DNA of 32,017 nt from Chitinophagaceae bacterium (GCA_025923075.1 JAICGN010000043.1:1-32017), one strand, 5' to 3'; positions 1 through 9,054 are shown, counted from the stretch's first letter. The notes: generated by a model not told the origin, from the letters alone. A program made the numbers and translations.

Positions 1-2459
1 CTTCCATTCCTATACCAAAAGATATCATTTATCATGAAGTAGGAGAGTGGCACATCACGCATGACCGGCTTGTGAATTACATGAAAGCAATTGCCACTGC
101 TGCACCAGATAGAGTAAAGCTGGAAACGATGGGATTTACTTATGAAGGTCGTCCGCAGGTTTTATTAATTATAACTTCTCCGAAAAATCAACAAAGGCTG
201 GAAGAAATAAGACAACAACATGTTAAGCTAACAGATCCTTCACAATCATCTTCGGTTAATATTGATAACATGCCGATCGTTGTCTGGATTGGCCATTCTA
301 TTCATGGTAATGAACCGAGCGGTGCTAATGCAAGTTTATTATCCGCATATTATTTAGCCGCCGCACAGGGAAAACAAATTGATGAATTGCTCGATAATGT
401 CGTTATTCTTTTTGATCCCTCCTTTAACCCTGATGGCCTTCAACGATTTTCTACATGGGCCAATCAGCATAAGAGTAAAAACTTAGTGAGTGATCCAAAC
501 TCAAGAGAATTTAATGAAGTGTGGCCCGGTGGTCGTTTTAATCATTACTGGTTCGATCTGAATCGTGACTGGTTGCCGGCAGTGCATGTCGAAAGTCAAA
601 ATCGTTTAGCCTGGTTTCATAAATGGAAACCCAATATTCTTACTGATCATCATGAGCAGGGGAGTAATGCGACCTTCTTTTTTCAACCCGGCGTGCCATC
701 AAGGGTAAATCCATTGACGCCGGCAAAGAACCAGGAGCTTACGGCAAAACTTGGAAAATTTCATGCCGCATTTCTTGATCGCATTGGCTCGATGTATTTT
801 ACGAAAGAGAACTATGATGATTTTTATTATGGTAAAGGATCAACCTATCCTGATGTGCAGGGTTGCATTGGGATTTTATTTGAACAAGCTTCATCAAGAG
901 GCCACCTGCAGCAAACAAATAATGGGTTATTAAGTTTTCCTTTTACAATAAAGAATCAATTTATAACGGCGCTATCAACACTAGAAGGAGCGAAGGCATT
1001 ACGGAAAGAATTTCTAGAGTATCAAAGAGATTTTTTCAGGCAATCTTCAAATCGTGCTGCAGGTTTTGCAACAAAAGCTTATGTATTTGGCGATAAAAAT
1101 GATAAAGCAAAGACATTTGAGTTTGCTACCATGTTAAAGCGCCACCAGATTGAAATAAATGAATTGCCTGACGGATGGAATGATAAAGATTTTGAAAAAG
1201 GTTCTGCATTTATCGTCTTTCTTAACCAACCACAGCATAGTTTGATAAGAGGAATTTTTGATAAGACATTCGAATACAAGGACAGTTTATTTTATGATAT
1301 CACCGCATGGACACTGCCGCTTGCATTTGGTTTACCCTATAAAGAACTAACAACTAACACGGGGCTGGGTGCAAAAGTCGAATTATTGAATTTCCCTAAA
1401 GGTGAAGTCATTGGCAAACGATCAGATTATGCTTACCTGCTTGAATGGGATGAACTGTATGCTCCCGCGGCCGTAAATGAAATGTTGAATGCAGGACTTA
1501 TTGTAAAAGTGGCGACAAATACTTTTGAAATGCAAATCGGGGGAACCAATAAGAAATTTGATTATGGAACGATTCTAATTCCCGTAAAAATGCAAAAGGA
1601 TGATGTGGAAAAAGTAGCAGCTAAAGTGAATGCGTTGACAGAAAAATATCGGCTAAAAGTTTATGCATTGACAACAGGTAATGTAAGTTCCGGAAGTGAT
1701 CTTGGCAGCAACAGGTTTGCATCTCTCACAAAACCGTCAGTTGCAATGATCGTTGGACCGGGAGTAAATGCAACGGATGCCGGCGAAATATGGCATTTGC
1801 TTGATCAGCGAATGAATATTCCTGCAACTCATCTTGAGATCCCTGTTTTCAATCGCGTTGACCTGAGCAAATACAATACAATAATTATGGTTGGGGGTAC
1901 TTACCCCGACTTGAATAAAGACAAGTTAAAAACATGGGTCCAGGCAGGTGGTCTGTTAATATTAACCGAAGAGGCTATAAACTGGTCGGCGCAAAATGGT
2001 ATCAGTGACATTAAATTCAAAAGAGTGAGGTCAGCAACTGACAGTACGCAAAAACTTTCCTACACCGACCGTGTAGAAGTTGAAGGTGCTCAGCAAATGA
2101 ACGGTGCCATCTTTGGTGCCGATATCGATCCCGCTCATCCTCTTAGCTATGGTTACAATCAAAGAACGATAAGCTTATTTAAAGGCAACAAAGTTTTTAT
2201 GGAGAAAAGTAAAAATCCTTATGCCACTCCATTTTATTATGGCAACAAGCCGTTACAAAGCGGTTGGGCAAGCAGGGAAAACATGGATGCAATAAAAAAT
2301 TCTGCAGCAGTAATTGTAAATACGGTTGGGAGTGGAAGAGTAATAAATATTGCAGACAATCCAAACTTCCGTGCATTCTGGCTTGGCGGCAGTAAACTTT
2401 TTATGAATGCGATTTTTTTCGGAAGAATAATTGATGCGGCGAGTGCGAGGACGGAGTAA
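1..2459 (+). CDS. M14 family zinc carboxypeptidase, 5' end cut off by window edge
   Basis: Metallopeptidase expected to cleave peptides, probably exported. The frame is open from base 3 to the stop at 2457-2459. A GTG at base 72 is not the true start, because the residues before it (PKDIIYHEVGEW...) match the usual start of the M14 domain, so the initiator and any signal peptide lie outside the window. Counting from base 72, the zinc motif HGNE is at residues 78-81, DLNRDW at 162-167 and the likely third zinc ligand in TDHHEQGSN at 191-199. The C-terminal third, with a VGGTYPD...W..AGG stretch, resembles the glutamine-amidotransferase-like domain often attached to Bacteroidota M14 enzymes. 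Substrate is unknown. Oddity: the last 70 bp are repeated twice just downstream (2607-2676 and 2819-2888). Confidence 0.88.
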   Translation, partial: SIPIPKDIIYHEVGEWHITHDRLVNYMKAIATAAPDRVKLETMGFTYEGRPQVLLIITSPKNQQRLEEIRQQHVKLTDPSQSSSVNIDNMPIVVWIGHSIHGNEPSGANASLLSAYYLAAAQGKQIDELLDNVVILFDPSFNPDGLQRFSTWANQHKSKNLVSDPNSREFNEVWPGGRFNHYWFDLNRDWLPAVHVESQNRLAWFHKWKPNILTDHHEQGSNATFFFQPGVPSRVNPLTPAKNQELTAKLGKFHAAFLDRIGSMYFTKENYDDFYYGKGSTYPDVQGCIGILFEQASSRGHLQQTNNGLLSFPFTIKNQFITALSTLEGAKALRKEFLEYQRDFFRQSSNRAAGFATKAYVFGDKNDKAKTFEFATMLKRHQIEINELPDGWNDKDFEKGSAFIVFLNQPQHSLIRGIFDKTFEYKDSLFYDITAWTLPLAFGLPYKELTTNTGLGAKVELLNFPKGEVIGKRSDYAYLLEWDELYAPAAVNEMLNAGLIVKVATNTFEMQIGGTNKKFDYGTILIPVKMQKDDVEKVAAKVNALTEKYRLKVYALTTGNVSSGSDLGSNRFASLTKPSVAMIVGPGVNATDAGEIWHLLDQRMNIPATHLEIPVFNRVDLSKYNTIIMVGGTYPDLNKDKLKTWVQAGGLLILTEEAINWSAQNGISDIKFKRVRSATDSTQKLSYTDRVEVEGAQQMNGAIFGADIDPAHPLSYGYNQRTISLFKGNKVFMEKSKNPYATPFYYGNKPLQSGWASRENMDAIKNSAAVIVNTVGSGRVINIADNPNFRAFWLGGSKLFMNAIFFGRIIDAASARTE

Positions 2460-2888
2460 CCCCCTGTCCCCCTAAAGGGGAGACTTAGATCTATTATTCT
2501 TTACTTGATCGAACTTTTTTAGTTGAAATGCTTAATTACGGAAGATGATTAGCCAGACGGAAGCCTGGCCTCCCTCCCTTTTGGGGAGGGATAAGAGGAA
2601 GGGGCCTTTTATGAATGCGATTTTTTTCGGAAGAATAATTGATGCGGCGAGTGCGAGGACGGAGTAACCCCCTGTCTCCGCCGCGGCGGAGGAACCTGGA
2701 CCCGACATTCTTTTATTGCTTGGAATTTATACTTAGATGAATTGGATGGACAAATAGTTTGGATTTATTCTGCAGCGCCGCTCCTTTCCCTTCGGGGAAG
2801 GAGAAGGAGGAAGGGGCCTTTTATCAGTGCGATTTTTTTCGGAAGAATAATTGATGCAGCCAGCGCAAGGACTGAATAACCCCCTGTC
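2399..2888 (+). repeat. Three direct copies of the peptidase gene tail
   Basis: A 70-bp segment covering the last 19-20 codons, the stop and the following CCCCCTGTC occurs at 2399-2468 (in the gene), 2607-2676 (identical) and 2819-2888 (8 differences). Spacing is 208 and 212 bp. In the third copy six of the eight changes are synonymous in the reading frame of the gene (AASARTE kept), the other two turn FMN into FIS. Copies 2 and 3 are both preceded directly by GGAAGGGGCC. The sequence after copy 3 (GAGACTTAGGTC..., GGACTTTTTTA) is a diverged version of that after copy 1 (GAGACTTAGATC..., GAACTTTTTTA). This supports relics of homologous gene ends rather than simple slippage. Confidence 0.9.
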
Positions 2889-2905
2889 CTCCGCCTTAGG
2901 CGGAG
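2469..2905. repeat. Cluster of GC-rich REP-like hairpins between the tail copies
   Basis: Directly after each stop and CCCCCTGTC comes a different hairpin: CCCCT/AGGGG at 2469-2480, a perfect 16-bp palindrome CTCCGCCG/CGGCGGAG at 2676-2691, and CTCCGCC/GGCGGAG at 2889-2905. Before copies 2 and 3 there is another: CCCTCCC/GGGAGGG at 2572-2590 and a TTCG-capped stem at 2781-2803. They resemble the short intergenic hairpins scattered through Bacteroidota genomes and may act as 3' mRNA ends for the peptidase gene. Apart from these hairpins and the tail copies I see no gene in 2460-3159. Confidence 0.7.
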
Positions 2906-3159
2906 AGACTTAGGTCAATCATTTTCTATTTTATTGGACTTTTTTACAATCGAAGTGGAAGAACAAAGTTCTGTTGTTTAATGTTTTCTTTAAGGAAGCG
3001 CGAGCCGTTAAAGAATAAGAACAATCATGAGCGACCAATGAAGTGAACAATTTTTAATACACCGATTATCCACCAGATGTGTAAAACACAGAACGATCGC
3101 CGAAAAATCACAAAAAATTACCGGAAAGTAGCATTGTCAGCAAATAGGGGGAACGTAAA

Positions 3160-3189
3160 TTGCATGCGTTAAATAATTATGTACGTTTA
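3160..3189 (+). promoter_or_regulatory. Putative Bacteroidota promoter of ssb
   Basis: A TTG (-33) at 3160-3162, a 19-nt spacer and TACGTTTA at 3182-3189 match the Bacteroidota consensus TTG-N17-23-TAnnTTTG with one mismatch. It would start transcription about 5-10 nt before the ssb start codon. Confidence 0.4.
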
Positions 3190-3202
3190 AATTTTGAGCA
3201 CT

Positions 3203-3616
3203 ATGATTAAGTTACAAGTAATCGGAAACCTCGGCAAGGATTGCGTGGTTAACACAGTTAATGGTAAAAATGTTATCAACTTTACCGTTGCACACACAGA
3301 AAAATATCGGGATTCACAAGGCAACAACCAGGAAAAAACAACCTGGGTTGACTGTGCTTATTGGACCGATAAAACTGCCATCTCACCTTATCTCACAAAA
3401 GGTAAGCAGGTATATGTGGAAGGAACTCCGGAAGCCCGTTCATTTCAACGGAATGACGGTACACCCGGTTCGTCTCTTTCGTTGAGAGTTCGTGAGATCC
3501 AGTTATTGGGGGGAAGGGGCGATAATAGCGGCGCTATTCCATCTGCATCTGCTCCGGCAACATCGGTACCATCAGCCAACGATATTGCTGAACCGGTTGA
3601 CGATCTTCCGTTCTGA
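3203..3616 (+). CDS. ssb: Single-stranded DNA-binding protein
   Basis: Binds single-stranded DNA in replication, recombination and repair. The 137-residue product has the OB-fold pattern of SSB: MIKLQVIGNLGKD at the start, INFTVAHTEKY, then WVDCAYW and the GKQVYVEGTPEAR strand, up to about residue 105. A short low-complexity tail rich in Ser/Ala/Pro follows and ends in the acidic tip DDLPF, the docking peptide for partner proteins. I chose the ATG at 3203 over an upstream in-frame TTG at 3194 because the OB fold begins right at this methionine. It stands alone, with its own promoter and terminator. Confidence 0.95.
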   Translation: MIKLQVIGNLGKDCVVNTVNGKNVINFTVAHTEKYRDSQGNNQEKTTWVDCAYWTDKTAISPYLTKGKQVYVEGTPEARSFQRNDGTPGSSLSLRVREIQLLGGRGDNSGAIPSASAPATSVPSANDIAEPVDDLPF

Positions 3617-3640
3617 TCAAGCGATCGAACTATGAAATGT

Positions 3641-3672
3641 AATGCCTCCGGAAATGGAGGCATTATTATTTT
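3641..3672 (+). terminator. Rho-independent terminator of ssb
   Basis: A perfect 9-bp stem AATGCCTCC/GGAGGCATT at 3641-3649 and 3656-3664 with a 6-nt loop, followed by ATTATTTT, lies 25 bp after the ssb stop. Confidence 0.8.
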
Positions 3673-3713
3673 ACCTCACCCCATCACAACACTGGTAATT
3701 GAAAAATCCGCTG

Positions 3714-3735
3714 CCCCTCTCCTGAAGGAGAGGGG
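3714..3735. repeat. Perfect 10-bp hairpin of the intergenic REP-like type
   Basis: CCCCTCTCCT, a GA spacer and AGGAGAGGGG form a perfect palindrome. It has no U-run and lies between ssb and the oxidoreductase. It has the same make-up (C/T-rich then G/A-rich arms) as the hairpins at 2572-2590 and 2781-2803. Confidence 0.6.
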
Positions 3736-3840
3736 ATGTTGATCTCCATCTTAAGAAATGTAGTTGGGTTGATGTCATATAGTAGCAGTTTATTTTACAT
3801 CTTTCCTTAACTTGTAGGCATTAATTCAAAAAAAATTGCC

Positions 3841-5235
3841 ATGTCATCACGCCGGAAATTCTTACAAAATCTCAGCAGCACTGCTTTATTATTGGGCAGT
3901 GCCAGTGTTTCAAAACTACTTGCAGAAGAGAATTATGAAAAAAGAATAATTCCCTGGGAAAAGAAAATTTCATCCAACGATAAAGTAAGGATCGCAGTGA
4001 TCGGTACCGGCATTATGGGGCATAATGATCTCGATACAGCTTTGAAAGTTCCAGGGGTTGAACTTGCTGCAGCTTGTGATCTGTATACCGGTCGTTTGAC
4101 ACGGATGAAAGAAAAGTATGGTAAAGATTTATATACAACAAGAGATTACAGGGAGATACTTGAGAAAAAAGATATTGATGCAGTTATTGTTGCTACAAGC
4201 GATAACTGGCATTCACGAATTTGTATTGATGCCCTTAATAAAGGCAAGCATGTGTATTGTGAAAAGCCAATGGTGCATAAACTCAGCCAGGGACAGGAAG
4301 TGATCAATGCATGGAAAAAATCCGGAAAGACAATGCAGGTAGGCAGCCAGGGAATAAGCGGCGCCAGCTTTGCAAAAGCAAGAGAGCTTTTCCGGGCAGG
4401 TGAGATTGGAAAACTAAACTGTATTGAAGCGACGTATGACCGTCAAAGCGCAATTGGCGCATGGCAATATACTTTTCCAACAGACGAATCGCCGCAGACA
4501 GTAGATTGGGATAGGTATGTTTCATTAATGAACCCTAAACCAAAATATGATGCGAAAAAGTTTTTCTGGTGGCGCAACTATAAAGATTTTGGTACAGGTA
4601 TGTCGGGTGACCTGTTTGTTCATTTACTTACCGGCATACATTATATCACAGGTTCAATGGGACCAAACAAGATCATTTCAGCGGGGCAGTTAGCCTATTG
4701 GAAAGATGGTCGTGACGTACCTGATGTTATGGTAGCCATCATGGATTATCCGGAAACAAAGGAACATCCGGCATTTCAAACAATGCTTCGTGTAAATTTT
4801 ATCAGTGGTGGTGGGGATCGCAGTGTGGTTCGCTACATCGGCAGTGAAGGAGCAATGGAAAAAAGTTGGGATGGTGTTCGCATTGCTTACAGCCTGATGC
4901 CAAAAGCTCCAGGCATTGACGGTTGGGATTCACTATTTACTTATCCGCAAGCGATGCAGGATGAACTGAAAAAAAGATATGATGAGAAATGGTCTGCTGA
5001 TGATAAAAAAAGTATAAAAAAACAGTCAGTGCAGTACTCCGCGCCGGCTGGTAGTGACGATCATCTGGAACATTTCACCAATTTCTTTGAAGGAGTAAGA
5101 AATAATAAACCTGTTATCGAAGATCCGATTGTTGGATTTCGCGCGGCAGCTCCATGTCTTGCGGCAAACGACAGTTATTTTCAGAAAAAAATTATTAACT
5201 GGAATCCTGAGAAGATGCAGCTTGCGATGGTGTAA
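3841..5235 (+). CDS. Tat-exported Gfo/Idh/MocA family oxidoreductase
   Basis: NAD(P)-dependent oxidoreductase of the glucose-fructose oxidoreductase / myo-inositol dehydrogenase family, probably acting on a sugar or sugar derivative in the periplasm. The 464-residue protein opens with a twin-arginine signal (SSRRKFLQN, then a hydrophobic stretch to about residue 25). The Rossmann nucleotide-binding motif AVIGTGIMG is at 52-60 and the family EKP motif at 141-143. The C-terminal domain follows from about 165. Such secreted versions are abundant in Bacteroidota and often sit next to sugar-catabolic genes. Here the only carbohydrate enzyme nearby is the convergent GH32. The substrate cannot be told from sequence. 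Confidence 0.9.
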   Translation: MSSRRKFLQNLSSTALLLGSASVSKLLAEENYEKRIIPWEKKISSNDKVRIAVIGTGIMGHNDLDTALKVPGVELAAACDLYTGRLTRMKEKYGKDLYTTRDYREILEKKDIDAVIVATSDNWHSRICIDALNKGKHVYCEKPMVHKLSQGQEVINAWKKSGKTMQVGSQGISGASFAKARELFRAGEIGKLNCIEATYDRQSAIGAWQYTFPTDESPQTVDWDRYVSLMNPKPKYDAKKFFWWRNYKDFGTGMSGDLFVHLLTGIHYITGSMGPNKIISAGQLAYWKDGRDVPDVMVAIMDYPETKEHPAFQTMLRVNFISGGGDRSVVRYIGSEGAMEKSWDGVRIAYSLMPKAPGIDGWDSLFTYPQAMQDELKKRYDEKWSADDKKSIKKQSVQYSAPAGSDDHLEHFTNFFEGVRNNKPVIEDPIVGFRAAAPCLAANDSYFQKKIINWNPEKMQLAMV

Positions 5236-5392
5236 TTCGCCTCGCGGGTTAGTGAATCAAATACTGTTGAAATTCAGTTCTTCTGGTTCGGGCAATCTTT
5301 TTTATTTTATGTAGTAAGCGGCAGTGTTACCTTGTGCCTGTTGCGGTGTGCACTTGTGCTTCAGTAATTCTTTTCTGTACGGCGAAATTTCA

Positions 5393-7663
5393 TCAATCTG
5401 ACAATATCAGCAATTTTTCCGTTATAGTAAACTGTCCGGTCGATCCCCTTAGAAAAAACATGCCATTACCGGTGGTAAGCTTATTTCGCGGAATTATAAT
5501 TGAATTAGAAGTAGGTTGGAATTCTGAAATTAGCCTTCCGTTGACATCAAATAATTTAAATACAATCTTTCCCACCACATCATTTTTTATTTTTATTGTT
5601 ATTCCCGTGCTATTCGTTACTGGATTTGGATAAACCCGGAATAATCTTGTCTCATTTGTTGTACCTGTTGTATCTATCGGATCTATCGGATCTATTGTAT
5701 CGGTTGTATCGGTTGTATCTGTCGTATCGACGGGCAATAAACTTTGTTTTTCAAAATTCCAGATATCAAATTCTTCAACTAACATATCCTGCCCAATAGA
5801 TGTTAATTCAATTTCATTGCTTGTACTATCGGGAAAGATTTGATTACTCATTACAATCTGTCCACCCGCACTAAAAAGTTCTGCGCTGGAATTGTCAACG
5901 AACAGGTGAAGATCGACATAGCCATTATCAACAACCAGCGGGGCAACTTGCAATTGAGCAAAGTATTCTTCATTGGTTAATACAGCCGAGGGGCTTTCAC
6001 GTTTAAAAAGAATTTCATTATTGACAAAATCAAATATGAATTGGGAATATTGCGATCCATTTTTTTTGAACTTTAAAGAAAATCCTTTCTTGTTTGCGAA
6101 TGCTATTTTAGCTTTTAGCTCAAATCGTCTGAAAGCAAAATTTTTTGTTTCACTGTTGACGACACTTAAATTTGTATTTCTATAACTTAAAGTATCCTTG
6201 CGAAGAATTTTTAATTCTTCAACTGGCTCTTGTATCAACTTTATTTGCCCGTTACGCGTTACCAATTTTATTTCTCTTGGGATACTCATCATCCCTTTCC
6301 ACGGGCTTGTAGGTAATTTTGTTGCATAATTCCAGTTATTAAGCCAGGCCAACCAAATTCTTCTTCCATCCAGGGCAGGAATATCAGAAAATGATTGCAA
6401 AGCATAAAAATCTTTCCCGTAATCTACCTGGCCATAATTGGGACTATCATATGCAATATCGGATTGAATAATGTGATCGATGTTAATATGGCCCCAGCCC
6501 CAGCTAACGCTTGTCATTGAATCTACAATTTCAATACGCGCAGACTTTCCAACGAACGCTGATACGTCCCAATTTCTCCATTTTAGTATATCTTCATACA
6601 TCCCGGTACTTGTTCTTACTGTTTGACCGTTCACTACAAGTTTGATATATGCTTTTCCGGGATAATAACCACCTCCAATAAGGAAGCTTATATAATTTTT
6701 TTGGATAGTGAAGTCGGCAGAAACTAACTTTCCTTGTGATTCATTTCCGGAAACGATCAGCCTATTTCCTAAATAACCTGAAAATGTTCCAGTACCAGCT
6801 GCAGGACCCGCACCGAATGCAGTTCCTATAGTTGTCCAGTTGCCATAATTAATACCTTCAAAGTCATCAATCAGAATGCCGGCCGGTGCTGGATTTTGCC
6901 AGGAAAAATTCTGACCATCAAAATTTCCAATGAAGTATTGTGCAGTTCTCACGCTGTGCACCAAAACCCATTTCATTTTATTTGAATCATTGTCAACCGC
7001 CAGCTTAAAAAAATCAGGACATTCCCAGGCAGCCGCTACATTTCCGACAGATCCAAACCCGGTAAGTTTTGTCCAATTCTTAAGGTTTGTTGAACCATAG
7101 AAAAGAAGTCCCTGATAGGCAGGTACCGATACGACCATTATCCATTGTTGACTTTCCTGATGCCATATCACTTTCGGGTCACGAAATTGATTGTTATTCA
7201 TTTCAAGAACTGGATTCTGGCTATAATTTGTCCATGTTAGTCCTTCATCATTGCTATAGGCAATTCTCTGATCCTCTACGTTTGATTTGCCAGTATAAAT
7301 TGCTACTAAAGGAGGTTGGCCATTTATTCCGAAACCACTGGTATTATTCCAATCCACTACTACACTTCCCGAGTAAGCCATCACGCCATTTTGTGCAGGA
7401 ATGGCAATAGGCTTTTCCTCCCAATTAACCAGATCTGTGCTTACGGCATGTCCCCAACTTATGTTGTTTGGTTCAATTCCGGAGGGATTGTGCTGATAAA
7501 ACAAGTGGTACTTTCCATTATAATAAACAAGTCCATTGGGGTCATTCATCCAATTTTGTCTTGGAGTATAATGAAAAGCCGGACGATACAATTCACTTCC
7601 AACCTGTCCAGATAACGATAAAGCTGTTATCAAAACAGCAATCAGCATTCTCGATTTTTTCAT
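5393..7663 (-). CDS. Secreted GH32 fructan hydrolase (levanase/inulinase type) with T9SS sorting tail
   Basis: Predicted to hydrolyse beta-fructosidic bonds in levan, inulin or sucrose outside the cell. Of 756 residues, 1-20 are a signal peptide. The five-bladed propeller shows the nucleophile motif WMNDPNG (Asp41), the RDP motif at 161-163 and the acid/base EC motif at Glu214-Cys215. An extra jelly-roll-like segment (DDFEG...YGNW to WGHINIDHI, about 266-398) is inserted after the EC blade, an arrangement seen in other environmental GH32 enzymes. A C-terminal beta-sandwich runs from about 475 to 640. A Thr/Asp/Ile/Pro linker (646-669) leads to a type IX secretion sorting domain (LFRVYPNPVTN to the end). 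No SusC/SusD pair is adjacent, so this is not an obvious utilisation locus. Confidence 0.93.
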   Translation of the reverse strand: MKKSRMLIAVLITALSLSGQVGSELYRPAFHYTPRQNWMNDPNGLVYYNGKYHLFYQHNPSGIEPNNISWGHAVSTDLVNWEEKPIAIPAQNGVMAYSGSVVVDWNNTSGFGINGQPPLVAIYTGKSNVEDQRIAYSNDEGLTWTNYSQNPVLEMNNNQFRDPKVIWHQESQQWIMVVSVPAYQGLLFYGSTNLKNWTKLTGFGSVGNVAAAWECPDFFKLAVDNDSNKMKWVLVHSVRTAQYFIGNFDGQNFSWQNPAPAGILIDDFEGINYGNWTTIGTAFGAGPAAGTGTFSGYLGNRLIVSGNESQGKLVSADFTIQKNYISFLIGGGYYPGKAYIKLVVNGQTVRTSTGMYEDILKWRNWDVSAFVGKSARIEIVDSMTSVSWGWGHINIDHIIQSDIAYDSPNYGQVDYGKDFYALQSFSDIPALDGRRIWLAWLNNWNYATKLPTSPWKGMMSIPREIKLVTRNGQIKLIQEPVEELKILRKDTLSYRNTNLSVVNSETKNFAFRRFELKAKIAFANKKGFSLKFKKNGSQYSQFIFDFVNNEILFKRESPSAVLTNEEYFAQLQVAPLVVDNGYVDLHLFVDNSSAELFSAGGQIVMSNQIFPDSTSNEIELTSIGQDMLVEEFDIWNFEKQSLLPVDTTDTTDTTDTIDPIDPIDTTGTTNETRLFRVYPNPVTNSTGITIKIKNDVVGKIVFKLFDVNGRLISEFQPTSNSIIIPRNKLTTGNGMFFLRGSTGQFTITEKLLILSD
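5672..5734. repeat. 9-bp tandem repeat coding the GH32 linker
   Basis: Seven imperfect 9-bp units of the type ATCTATCGG / ATCGGTTGT code on the minus strand for the TTD/PID triplets of the linker before the sorting domain. Copy number can change without breaking the frame because the unit is three codons. Confidence 0.75.
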
Positions 7664-7787
7664 AAAAGGCTAGGTAGTGTTAATGGTAGCTAAGCAAATT
7701 ATGTCCCAATAGCAAAAGCTTATAACAAAATCCGAACCGAATTTCATATGTACAAGCATAAATTTAAGGGATAAACACGGATAATTA

Positions 7788-7817
7788 TTGTAAAAAAATT
7801 GTACCATGCTACTTTCG
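7788..7817 (+). promoter_or_regulatory. Putative promoter of the Ldh2-family gene
   Basis: TTG at 7788-7790, a 19-nt spacer and TACTTTCG at 7810-7817 (one mismatch to TAnnTTTG). It would leave a leader of about 105 nt before the ATG at 7930. Confidence 0.35.
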
Positions 7818-7929
7818 ACTATTCAAGTTCGTTGGTTTGCTCCGGATTACTATCTTGACTTCTCCGTTGAGTAGTTCTATTCGACTTGAAGCCACAGTTC
7901 ATTTGAGTACTTTATCGTTTCTTTGCCGC

Positions 7930-9012
7930 ATGTCCGAACAAAAATATTCTTATCAGCAACTTTTTGGTTTTACGAAAGCAATTCTTCAAAAGATCGGTTG
8001 TAGTGAAGATCATGCCGCTACGTCAGCAAAAGTTCTTTTATCTGCTGACCTGCGTGGCATCGATTCACATGGCGTAGCAAGACTAAGTGGATACGTAAGA
8101 TTGTGGGAAGTAAAAAGAATAAATACAAACCCTTCTTTAAAGATCGTTCATGGAACTCCGTCAACAGCTGTTGTTGATGGTGATAGCGGTTTGGGTCTAG
8201 TTGTTGCCCCTTATGCAATGCAGATTGCGATCGATAAAGCAAATAATGTAGGTACGGGTTGGGTAAGTGTGCAAAACAGTAATCATTTCGGCATTGCAGC
8301 ATATCATGCGATGATGGCTTTGCAGCATGACATGATCGGCATTGCATTTACAAATGCAAGTCCATTGGTATCGCCAACATTTTCTGTTGAAAGATTATTG
8401 GGCACAAACCCAATTTGTGTTGTGATCCCTGCTGGCGAAGAGCCACCATTTGTTGCGGACCTTGCCACAACGACTGCTGCTAACGGTAAGCTTGAAATTT
8501 TGCAACGTAAAGGTGGCGTGGCACCACTGGGTTGGATACAAACTAAAGAAGGGAAAGCATCAACTGATCCTCACGAATTAAAAGCAGGCGGTGCATTGTT
8601 ACCATTAGGTGGCGATAGGGAACATGGCAGTCATAAAGGTTATGCACTCGGTGCTATTGTGGATATTTTTTCGGCTGTATTAAGCGGTGCTAATTATGGT
8701 CCATGGGTTCCGCCGTTTCCTGCTTATGTTCCTATGCCTGATGAACAACCCGGAAAAGGTATTGGCCATTTCTTCGGTGCCATGAGAATTGATGCCTTTC
8801 GTCCGGCTGATGAGTTTAAAAGGCATATGGATAAATGGATAAGACGATTTCGCAGTGCTAAAGCAGTTAAGGGTGAAGACAAGGTGTTAATACCCGGGGA
8901 TCCGGAAAGGGAAATGGAAGAAGAAAGAGTGAAGAATGGGATTCCATTGTTGAAGCCTGTTGTTGAGGATTTAAAATTTTTAGCAGAAAAATTAAACCTC
9001 GAATTTCTTTAG
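7930..9012 (+). CDS. Ldh2-family malate/L-lactate dehydrogenase-like oxidoreductase
   Basis: NAD(P)-dependent 2-hydroxyacid dehydrogenase of the Ldh2/YlbC/ComC fold, unrelated to classical MDH/LDH. Members act on malate, lactate, ureidoglycolate or 2,3-diketogulonate, so the substrate is open. The 360-residue protein has RGIDSHGVARL at 42-52 (catalytic His47), VVDGDSGLG at 81-89, VQNSNHFGIAAYHA at 114-127 and the late motif GSHKGYAL. I chose the ATG at 7930 because the family begins right there (MSEQKYSYQQL). The frame is open upstream to 7837, but those 31 residues are not family-like. It is followed within 45 bp by two lipoprotein genes on the same strand. Confidence 0.9.
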   Translation: MSEQKYSYQQLFGFTKAILQKIGCSEDHAATSAKVLLSADLRGIDSHGVARLSGYVRLWEVKRINTNPSLKIVHGTPSTAVVDGDSGLGLVVAPYAMQIAIDKANNVGTGWVSVQNSNHFGIAAYHAMMALQHDMIGIAFTNASPLVSPTFSVERLLGTNPICVVIPAGEEPPFVADLATTTAANGKLEILQRKGGVAPLGWIQTKEGKASTDPHELKAGGALLPLGGDREHGSHKGYALGAIVDIFSAVLSGANYGPWVPPFPAYVPMPDEQPGKGIGHFFGAMRIDAFRPADEFKRHMDKWIRRFRSAKAVKGEDKVLIPGDPEREMEEERVKNGIPLLKPVVEDLKFLAEKLNLEFL

Positions 9013-9054
9013 TAGTCAATCACGGGATTGCTTCAGGTTTTTAAAACCATAACT

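Noticed and set aside
2607-2888. Pseudogene fragments of full peptidase genes
   Set aside because: Only about 20 codons of the 3' end are present in each copy, so I recorded them as repeats rather than pseudogenes.
7837-7929. Longer N-terminus of the Ldh2-like protein
   Set aside because: The added 31 residues are not family-like, and the domain begins at the ATG at 7930.
9028-9054. TTG start for the first LVIVD lipoprotein
   Set aside because: It would put nine non-signal residues before a complete lipoprotein signal peptide that starts at ATG 9055.
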